A DNA stretch of 64,000 nucleotides from Dendrobium chrysotoxum (Eukaryota > Streptophyta > Magnoliopsida > Asparagales > Orchidaceae): positions 55,041,931-55,105,930 of the forward strand of contig CM034303.1 of NCBI GenBank assembly GCA_019925795.1, given 5' to 3'. Made by a program: the position numbers and the translations under genes. The stretch's first letter is position 1. Each line of letters starts with the position of its first letter. The notes below the pieces were generated by a model. That model did no database searches. It was not told the DNA's origin and saw only the letters and a program-made list of their open reading frames with translations. Positions 25,301-36,500 of this stretch are shown in pieces.

Positions 25301-27540
25301 GAATTAAATTTAATAAAAAATGGATAATTTGATTTTATTTAGGAAATAAGGATAAAAAAATTTAACCTTGTCTTGCGGTGTATTATCATTATAAATAGGA
25401 CTTAATTATATAAACTTTCAGATTATTGATCTGATGGATAAACTGTGTGAAAAGGCCACTTTTGATTTCTTTCTTAATCCGTTGATCCAAGCTTTGTATT
25501 TGGAGTGCTTCAAATTGCATACGCACTGCTTCCTTCTTTATATTATGATTAATCTAAGTCAAATTATATAAGATTGAGATGCCAAAATTTTCAAATCTTT
25601 CCTTGAATACCCTGTTGACTTGCTCAAAATTTTATAAATTTATGTATTTCCCCTTGTTTAAAATTTCGCAATGTGAGGCGCGCCTCAGTGCAACTCTATT
25701 GCAAAACTCAATAAGGCACACGCCTCATACTTATGCTTTGAGGCGTATGCCTCAATTTGGCTGAGGTAAGCCTCACCTCACAGGCGTGAGACGTACATCT
25801 CACGTATGTCCTTTTTTAATTATAAATATATAAAAATAAATAATTTTTAATGTAATCTAAACACCTACACCTTCACACGGACCCATCACACCCATGTTGT
25901 AGATCCCATCCTCGACGTCCAACCGTGAGTTCCCTACACCCAACCAGCCACTGTAGCCGCCGACGATCACCTGGGGATGGCCATCACCACAACACCTTCT
26001 CCTTCTCCTTTTACTTTTACATAATATATTTTATGTTATTTTGTTATTGTGATGTTTGAATTTCAATTCTATTTAACACAATTTATCAGTTATCACTTTC
26101 GTCTTGTGCAAATTTTTTTATATTTATGTAAAATTGTTATTTCATAATTCAATAAAAAATTAATATGTCACCATTTAATATATTCTTTGGTTATTATGTT
26201 AAAAAAATCACTTTTAACCTTCATTTTCACTTTAAGCAATTTTTAAATTTTGAGACTTACGCCTCGTCTCACAAAAGAAAAACGCCTCAATACCTAATTG
26301 TGCAATTTGAAACCTTGGTATTTCCTCTTGCCCATAATCCACAACAGAGTCAATGATAATTCCTGCATAGCAAACCAAACTAATCCCTTAAACCCCAAAA
26401 GCCTGCACCTGCAAGCCCGCAAAACCAAACTCTTATCCTATAACTTTTCTTGCAATCAGCTCTTGGGATACTAAAACCAACCTAGGAGGGACCCTACAGC
26501 ATCTAAGAATAAGCCAACACAAGGCATGCCGAACCAAAACTTATTTGATGAAGGACATCCTGATAACTTGGAGCATGGAAGATCAGAAAATATTACACCC
26601 TTGAAGAATTCTCAAAATCTTGTGAATTGTACTTTCAATTTGTGAATGTCAAGAAATTCAACTTGTGAGTTCTCTTTTCTCTTATTTGTAGAAACAAACT
26701 TAGAGAATTCATCCAAAGAACTCGACAGCTTGGTACCTCGGGAAATTGATAGCGAGGTTGATTCTTAAAGACAGCACTTTGTTCACTTTCCTTCTAGTCG
26801 TGCATTTCAAGTAGAGAAAATTTAGAAGTCAATAAAGTAGAACAAATTGGAAAAAATATCTCACTAAATACATGCATACTAGTTAAGCTACTGATCGACT
26901 TAACATAGAAGTCAGCTTACATAATCATAATTCGGTGAGACTAATTCCTATAGAGAGCTATGACCCACTGATAGATGAACAATCCTTACCTGATGAAGTC
27001 ACCTAATATCTTAATGAATGAGTAGTGTTAAAAGCAAGAAGTAAATCCTATGAACTTGAACTTCCTATTATTATCATAATAATTCATAGATTTCAAATCA
27101 CAAGTCACAAATAGCCAATATTTACAAATCTCTAGGCATAAATTTATATGTACACCTGACATAATTCTTAGTCATCATAACAAGTTGCCAAAGACTTTGT
27201 TCTATCGACATAGCACACACACGGTCAAACACCAACACATAATCATCATATGGCATATCAAGCATTGCCTCAAATATCGTAAGTACAGAACTAAGGATAA
27301 AAAAATAGAGACCTAGAACTTTGCATTATTAATTGTAGCTCATTGTTAGTCAATTTGCATGCCCTGTCCCTTAACATTTATGTTTCAGTAAGTAATTTTC
27401 ATCTATTCTACGTGTTTCTTGCAAAATCATATCTATTGATTATGATTTCCATATTATTAGCTGAGTGACATTTAGAGAAGCATTTTTTTTTTCATTTAAG
27501 TGTCGAGAATCTAAAAAGTGATTAAGATTATAAAGTTATT

Positions 27541-27571
<31 letters not shown>

Positions 27572-30500
27572 GAAAAGCTTTGGATTATATCTTTATGGTG
27601 AAAACATTACTTCCATAATGGGACAAATAAAAGAAAAATGCATACCATCAGCTCAGGAAGCGGTATCTTAACCTTTGTCAGCATGATCTCAGTATTGTTT
27701 GCCCGTCTTAGTTCAATCTACACAAGAAATCAAGATTTATGAGGTCAGAGAAATATAATAGAAATACAAAGATTTTATAGATCGAGTAAGAAGTGAGAAA
27801 ATACTTATAAGATTTAAATGCAAATGGAAGCAATTATCTAATTACTTTTCTATATCTCTGAGTTCTTTATGAATGTATCTCCATCAAGGCAAGAACTGAA
27901 TAACATAATTAAAAGTACTTCATTAAATTCATTGTAAATGACACTGAAAGTTTGCCCAAAGTGGAGCATTGAAGATGACCTTTTATGACCAGCTTTCGCA
28001 AAAGTACTAAAAAAAAAACTCCTGTAACAAATACTTCCAAATCTCAAACCTAGGAAACACAAATATATGCAGAAGTTTAAAAAATTAGAAACAAGGAAGA
28101 TGGGGATGGAAGTTAAATACCATGTTTAGAACAATGCAATAGCTAGAAAATTATCAAGTTACGACTTAAAACATTTAAAATACTTGCTGGTTGTTGAATT
28201 ATTTTTAAACTTTATAAGTAAATCAAGAGTAAAAAACTAAACATCTTGAACAGCAAGTTGAATCAACTTATGCATTAAACCACAAACTTTTTCCCATTAT
28301 TATGATAGGAAGTGGATGCAATTTCAGTAAAACCTAAGAACGACACAAAAAATTTAAGAAGAAGAACACACAAGAACTCTTTTTTATTGAAACAACTAAG
28401 AAGAAAAAACACAAGATACTGTTGGATCATCAATTGGAGAGGAAGATCCAGCTCTCCTAAATCCCTAGCCGTCGGCTAGACCCCACTCAACCTAAAAAAA
28501 ACTAATTCTAGCAAAATCAAGCATAACCTGAAATCACTCAATCGTTAGCCTTAAATAGGCTCCCCTAATTTCCACCCAAATCAACATTCTTTCCTTAAAT
28601 AATTCCCTCTCATATTTGAATTCAAATTAAATTTATTTCCCTAATTAATTCCCTCCCAATTTTAATTAAAACTTTCCTAAACAATTCTCAATCTCTCTTC
28701 TTGCCCACTGCCAACCCTAATGGGGCCCACCGTCAGTCCATCAATAATCCCCTCCAAAAGAGCCACCTTGTCCTCAAGGTGGAATGAAGTCAATACTCCC
28801 CTCCCAAAGATCCACCTTGTCCTCAAGGTGGAACGAAGGAAGCTATTGTTGACGCATTGGATTAATAACAGTGGACTAGAAAATGGACTAACACTGGTCA
28901 AATGATCCCTGCCACGAGCATCTCCCTGATCAATCTCTCAATCTCTTCGTTTTGGATTTGGGGTTGACTAGAAAACGAACTGACATTGGGTCAAACAATC
29001 CCTGCCTTGAGCATCTCTCTGATCAATCTCTCAATCTCTTCGTTCTGGATTTGGGGATGACGGTAAAGACGAACACTGATAGGTGAGACTCTTCCTTCAA
29101 GATAGAAGCATGCTCATGTTCCCGCGGAGGAGGAAACCCCTGAACTAGCTAGAACACCCAATACTACTGTCGGGATGGCTAAATCATGTCTGGTGCTTCT
29201 ATCTTTTCTACATATTTTTCTCCTTCCAAACTCTGCAGGTCCACCAAAAATCTCACTACTTCACACTTTCCCCACCTTGGAAGTGGCTCCAAAGGTGGCA
29301 TCTTTTCTTCTTCCCCCAATATTTCCACCTCCTGATCTTCCCCTCTCCTTATCGAATTAAGGTTTCCTCCAATCCCTTGGCCCCAGCGGCTCCCCCCGCC
29401 TCCGACGACGCCTTTTCGGTTTAAACCTCGAGCATCTTCCTCATCATCTCCTCCATAATGGCAAAATTCCTATCGATCTTCCCGTGGACGACTGAAATTT
29501 GACTTTGAAAATCTAAAATTTTAGATTTCGATTGTCTAATCTCCCCTTCCAACACTTCTACCTTTCTTTCTGCCATAAGTACAAGGATCTATGCTCCGAT
29601 ATTAATTTGATAGAAAGTGGATGCAATTTCAGCAAAACTAGATAACGTCACAAGAAATTTAGGAAGAAGAAAAGACAAAACTCTTTTTATTGAAAGAACT
29701 AAGAAGAAAAAATACAAGATACAATTGAATTTTCAATTGGAGAGGAAGATTCGGCTCTCCCAAATCCCTAATCGTCGGTTAGAGCCCACTCAACCAAAGC
29801 AAAACTAATTCCAGCAAAATCAAGCATAATATGAAATCACCCTAAAGTTAGCCTTAAATAGGCTCCCCTAATTGCCTCCCAAATCAACCCTTCCCTAAAT
29901 AATTCCCTCTCATATTTGAATTCAAATTAGATTTCTTTCTCTAATTAATTACATCCCAATTGTAATTAAAACTTTCCTAAAAAATTCCCCCTCTCTCTTC
30001 TCGCCCGCAGCCCACCATAGTGGGACCCACCGGCTCAACCGCCAGTCCATCATATTAATAGAAAATATGTAAATAAGTAAAATACTAAGGCGAATAGATA
30101 CAAAATGCACTGTTGTAATGATAGGAAGTCAAAACATACTAGACATGAGAAATGAATTGATATATATGAGATAGATATTTGTGAAATCCCTCAAGTCAAA
30201 AGAAGATAAACTCTTAAATATCAAAGTACCTTTTAGTGTAATTGTTAGAATTTCATTAAATAAACTCCACAGTTAAGCATGCTCGTGCAAAAGCAATCTT
30301 GAGATGAGTGATCTACTGAGAGGTTACACCAACGGGACAAAAATGTGAGGTCATTAGACCGAAGCGTACAATATCTCGATAGTAAAGAGTTTGGGTTGTT
30401 ACAAAATGGTATCAGAGCAATACATCAGCCTAAAAATGGGAACTAAGTAGCATACAGGAGAAAGTGCTAAGTCATGGGGGCCACCTCTTGAACCTTATAT

Positions 30501-33500
30501 GGTACAAAGTGCTATATGGCAAGATACATCACTTAAACTTATAAGGGCCACCTTTAGAAACATATATGTCTCGTGAATGATTCTAGGATAAGGATATTGA
30601 TGAAGACGTCAGTTACTTAAGTGAGGCAGATTGTAAAACCCATTAAGTAAAAAGAAACTAAACTCTTAAACATCGAGACATCTTTTTGTGTAATGGTTAG
30701 AATTTCATTAAAGATGCTCCAAGGTTAAGCGTGCCCGTACATGAGCAATCTTAGGATGGGTGAACTCTTGGAAAGTTACACAAACGAGAGAAAACGGTAC
30801 GGCCATTAGACCAAAGCAGACAATACATCGATAATTAAGAATTTGGTTGCTACAATATCAAAGATAGAAGATAACAATATTGATTAGAATGGAAAATAAT
30901 AATAATAATAATAAACTCAAGTGCTAGATATCAATATGGCATGGCTTCAATGCAAGCTAAGCTGTTATATTTGAAAACAATAGACTTTAGCATTGTAACC
31001 ACATTTTGAAACAGAATGCAGTTTTCGAATTTATTCCAAAACACAACTGAAGCTTTTCTGGGTCTAGCTTTCTCTTCAACAATCCCTCGATTCAGCATTG
31101 GATCTAAAGGTACGTAATCTGGTTACTGGCTGACCTATAGCAGTGAATAGGTTGCTCCATTAAAATCTAGAGGCCATGGATTCGAGCGACAGAAATAATC
31201 TTTCTGCTGGGTTAGATTGTATACAATACTACCCCCAAACCTGGTGGGAGTTTCAGGCACTAGGTAAGATTTTTATAATGCAAAATTATGGATTGCAAGA
31301 TGTCTAAGAATAATTTGCAAAATAATAACTGATGTGACCTACCCAATTCTACAGCACATCCACTGCAATGGGTTATTTCATACAAGTATAAGAGAATCTT
31401 GATAGTTGTCACTTTCAAGTTGATAAACAGCAATGTTAGCAAATTAAGATAATAAAATGCAAAGCATAAGATGCCAAACCGAAAATACAAGCATATTTGG
31501 CAGAATTAAATTTTTCTTTGAAAATCTGATTTTACCCGTAGAAAGTGCACTGATGCTAATTACATAGCACGACCAGTGGACAACAACAAACCGGTAAAAT
31601 TTATTTCATCTCTGTAGATTTAATGGCCATAGAAGGGCGACTTAAACTTCCCCAGCAATCATGATTTTATCGTAATATATGTCAATCTATGATGCACCGA
31701 CACATTTCTGGCACGACACGCATCCAACATGCCTCTGAGACATGTCAGACACGCCGAATATGTGTCCGATTAAAAAATATACAATACAAATTGGACACGT
31801 GTGTAATGTTTGTCGTAAAAATTTTAAGAATTTTTTTAAAATATAATTTCTTGTATTTAAAATTTTTATTTATTTAAAATATAAAAACTAAATTTCTTAT
31901 TTCGTATCCACAACATCAAATCAATCGTCCGCATTCAATACCCCATTCATCAAATATTCTTATTTTTATTTCTCTTTAATAGGTTACGACTTTGATTTCA
32001 CAACAATCCCCGATATCATCTCAACATCAAAGTTTGACGTCATTACAACATCAACATTTCAAAACCATCTCAACATCAAAATCTGATATTGTTTTGACAT
32101 TGATGCTCGACGCTAGCAATTTATACACCCACAACTTGACAGCTCATCTTTATTCAACATTGTCTTAACATCGACGACCAACACCCCCTCAACATCGACG
32201 ACAGACGCCCTCTTGACATCAAAGCCTGCTACTTACTGCATAACATTGATGCTCAACTCTTGACATCATTATTGTCTCCTCTCTCGATGCCTGATACACG
32301 ACATCGATGCCCGACTGTCGACATCCTAATATTAATTATTTTAAGCACAAATCCTAATTAAATGAATTATTATTTCTAAATCATTTTTAATATTATACTT
32401 ATTCCATTTTTATATACTATTTTTTAAATATAAAATTGATAATACCGTGTCAAACCTGCGTCTGTGTCATATCTTTTCAATAATTGACGTGCCTCGTGTC
32501 CGTATCGTGTTGTATCTATGTCATCGCATTTGTGCCTGTGCATCATATATGCCCATCTTCAAAGATGGTCGTTTGGATTAATCCTGTCCAAAAAATTATT
32601 AATGACTAGGCTCCACTTATATGAAACTATGATAAATGAGGACCTTTTTCTCTTTGTTGGAGTGGGGAAAGAACAGAGAGGGTGCAGTTAGAGGTATATT
32701 ATTGCAAAACACAGAAAGGGGAATGGGAAGAGATTCTTGAGATTAAAACAAGCGTGCCTAATATGTAAAAATGCGCAATTATTATGCAAGCAAGAAAGCC
32801 AACATGAACATAAAGGCACGCATCAAAAAAATGCCTAGTAATCATTTTGAGAATAGCTATTAGAATACAAATATTAGCATCCTTTAGTTACCAGGTGGAC
32901 TTTATCCGATTTTGACCCAAGAGATTTCCTCCGCCCTTCAGATTTTGAGCTATCAGACTTTGGGATGACTGCAGAGAAGAGACTTTCCAGTTCCAACTCG
33001 TCGAATTCCGAAGCACTGCAAGCAATTCCTCTAGGTAAACAAAAGATATATGCTGCAATCAAGCTTCTTAGTCATCTCAGAAGATATAAAACACTATCTA
33101 CAGAACCACAATCAGTACAAATTGAAATGCATCTACCTACTGGCTACATGTTAAAATCAGAACATATAAGAAATAAAGGTTCTCGTAGAAAACAGAGGAT
33201 CATATGTAACCATGCATAAATAAAACATTTAGTTAATTGCACTTACCTTCCTCTCAAATAGCCAATATTGCAAATTCCTATGTTTTCTAAAATAACTTTT
33301 ACCTTTTTTACGTTCTCAATTAAATAATTGGATAAACACGTAATGTAAAATCTAACAGCAAGGAAGTCGAGTGTAATTTCAAAAAACAGATTGAGATTAA
33401 CATGTACTATAATATCTAATTATAGAAGAGATAGGTATAATTTTATAAAATATATAGTAAGTATGTGCAATGTTGACTATCAACAAGGTAAATAAGGGTA

Positions 33501-36500
33501 ATTAACCCAATCATACCTTAGAGCATCATCAGACTTTTGTATATCCGCCCATAAGCTTCCTTGAACTGCTCTTGTTACTTTCACCCAATGCAATGGTTTC
33601 AATGATGATCTACGAGGTGCTAGTGAAGATGCACTGGATCCCATAGCACGTGCAAGCCCACGGCCTCTACCTCCAACCAAGGAAGTTGGGGGTTGACCTC
33701 TTGAACCACTTGGAGGATAAGGAGTATTAATAGGAGGTGGGGGGGGTCCAGGAGCTCTGGGTGGGATTGGTGGAGCACCACGCCCTACAGGTGGAGGGGG
33801 AGTTGGGGCACTGCTACATCCCCTAAGTGGTGGAGGAGATGGCATTGGAGCTCCCCGACCTAAAGGGGGTGGAGGAGGTGGCATTGGAGCTCCCCGACCT
33901 AAAGAGATAGAAGGAGCAATGTTGCATCCACCGGGAGGAGGTGGGGGTGGAGGTGGAGGTGGAGAGGGGGCTGGTGGAGCTCCTACACGTACCCCAGGGA
34001 GTGGGGGTGGAGAGGGAGCTCCTCCTAGCATAAGAGGAGGAGGGGGAGGTGGTGGTGGTGGAGATGGTACTCCTAAAAAGCCCTTCGTAGAAGCCTTTAA
34101 AGGAGGAAGGCCAAGAGCTGATCCAACAACATTTGGCTTAAGTGGAGGTGGAGGGGGAGTTGGTATGGCAGAACCTAATCCACCAGAAATAGCCTTGGAA
34201 TGAGTTGGGGAAGGAAGAGGGATACCATTAGATGACCGGCCATGTGATGGGGGAGGTGGTGGGGGTGGGGGAGGTGATGCACTTAGCAAATTTCTCTTGG
34301 TAATGGGCGCAGGTGAGGGTGGGGGAGGGGGTGGGGGAGGGGGTGGAGGAGAATAAAATGCACCCAATGAACTTCTTGTGGAAGGTGGAGGTGGTGGAGG
34401 TGGTGGAGGTAGTAGGGGGGGGACTGGAGCCTTTGTTAGGATTGCTTGGTGTTTTGGTGGGGATGGTGTAGGTGGCGGCAGCAAGATGGAAGCATTCATG
34501 AATACACTTTGGATTGTTGGAGGAGGTGGAGGCAGAGGCGGAGGTGGAGGAGGGCATGAGACTTTGATGGATGATCCTGAGAAAGTGGGTGGCGGAGAGG
34601 GCGAAGGAGATTCAACTTTGATAGATCTTCCTGAGAATGTAGGTTGTGGAAGGGGGGGAGGAGGAGGTGGTGGCGGTGGCGGGGGGCCTGCCTTTTTTGC
34701 TGCAGGAAGCACAACTTCAGTAGTTGCATAGGAAGGAAGACCTGTGGCATATGTAACATCAACCATACATGAATCACGAGATGAAAATGGGCCTTTGATG
34801 GATGATCCAAGTGGAAATGGTGGAGGAGGAGGTGGAGGAGGAGGTGGAGGATTGGAAGTTGGAGGCAGAGAAAGAGGTACAAGTGGAGGTGGAGGTGATG
34901 GAGATCGAGGGGAGAGAGATGTTTGGGTTGAAGAATTTTTTAATTTAGTACCCAAACTGTGCGGTTCAACTAATGGCACTCTGGGAGGCTGTTGAGATGG
35001 TGGAGATTGCAATGCAGGAGAATGGGAAGCTGTATACTGGCTTGAAATTGATAAATGATCAAGGGCATGTTTCGAAGGCTCTATTAATGGAGGAGAAAGT
35101 GATGACGCACTGCCCACTGAAGAAACATTCCCATCCAAAGAATTGCAGTCTACTAGAGGATCCATAACACTGATCCTTTCATCATTTGTTTGAACCGAGG
35201 ACATGGCTAGAGCAGGTGGTGCACTGTTGTATCTAGATGGAGGGTGAGAAGGCCTATATGATGATGCCGCATCAGAAGCCTTTTGGGGTGATATCCACCG
35301 AGCAACAATTTTAGTTTTGGCTGCTTTTGCATGTAAGTTTGTAGCTTCTTGTTGGCTACTCTTTTGTTTAGCTATGACAGGATTAGATGGAGGCCGGCTA
35401 TTTGTTGGGAATTTTTTCATGGGAAGCAAAACCTTCTCATTATTCTGCCTCTGAGTAATACTTCCCGTCTTCTTATTTGTAAACTTTGCCTCAACCCTTG
35501 CTTCACAAACACTACCATTACTTTCTCTTTCAGAATCAACAGTTTCTGCAGCACAAATTCTTTTGCTTGCAGTGTCACTCATACCAATCTTTTGATTAAC
35601 ATCACTTACAATAGATATCCCAGATATAGAAATCATATCGAGATCACTTTTCGAGACAGTTATTTCCAATACACCCTTATCTTCAGAATCTGAAACAAGG
35701 GTGCCGTGCATGTCATCAGTAACATCCTCAGCATCATTCTGGGAAAAAGCTCCTTTGACTGAACATTCAAGATGGCTTGGGTCTCCTGTACTCCATTGTT
35801 CCATGAGTAAGGGATCTATAACCCTACTTTTCTGCATGAAATTGTTGATTTCTGCTAACTTATCCCTTTCAACCTCATTCGTTTCATCTAATGCTATCAA
35901 ATTTTCACTAATAGTTTCTTTATCGCAAATAGTAATGTTTGGTCCAATTTCTCTCCGCTCAGTACCAGATGATGTTTCCAACCAGCTATCAGAATATGCC
36001 TCTACCTTAATTTTCAAATCATGCTGGCAATCATGTGTATCTAGTTCTTCTACTTTATGATCAACCACACGTAGACTAGTTAAGTCGTGATCCCTGCCAT
36101 CCAAAAAAGATACTTCCCGTGCAACAAGGCTATTCATAGCACTACTATCCAAAAAAATTGTTCTTTTAGCAGTAGAGCCATCCATACCCTCCTCTTTGGG
36201 AACACTATATTCTATTTTGTTGTTTCTTCCATTTGACAGTGCGAGGTTCTCCAACTTGCCAATTTCGCCATCTATAGTTCTTCTCTTCTGGAAGAAATTG
36301 CTTATTACTGATGAATAAAATGTTTTGGCCCCAGAATCATCGAAAGATTGTGCTCCAGAAGATTCTTCAGCCGTTGAAGAAAGAGCCTCTGTTTTCCCCA
36401 ACAAAGTACTGCTTTCTAACATTCTCTTCTCCTCAAGTGGAAACACATCATCCAGCATAATAAGTTTTTCAGTAACATTAGGTCCAGAATCAGTGGTTGC

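Larger units (their letters stand above)
28303..30052 (-). mobile_element. Non-autonomous LTR retrotransposon with 5-bp TSD, in formin intron 5
   Basis: Two LTRs (28303-28743, 441 bp; 29608-30052, 445 bp) start TGATAGRAAGTGGATGC and end AGTCCATCA on the plus strand. TATTA flanks both sides (28298-28302, 30053-30057). The 864-bp interior reads on the minus strand: a decayed primer site (TAATATCGGAGC for TGGTATCAGAGC), a short gag-like frame starting near 29576 (MAERKVEVLEGEIRQSKSK) and, near the far LTR, a piece resembling the end of a gypsy polyprotein (FHLEDKVALLEG). No pol domain is present. It has the same orientation as the formin. Confidence 0.85.

Noticed and set aside
33919..34995. Glycine-rich plus-strand frames
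   Set aside because: They are the antisense of the formin polyproline FH1 repeats.
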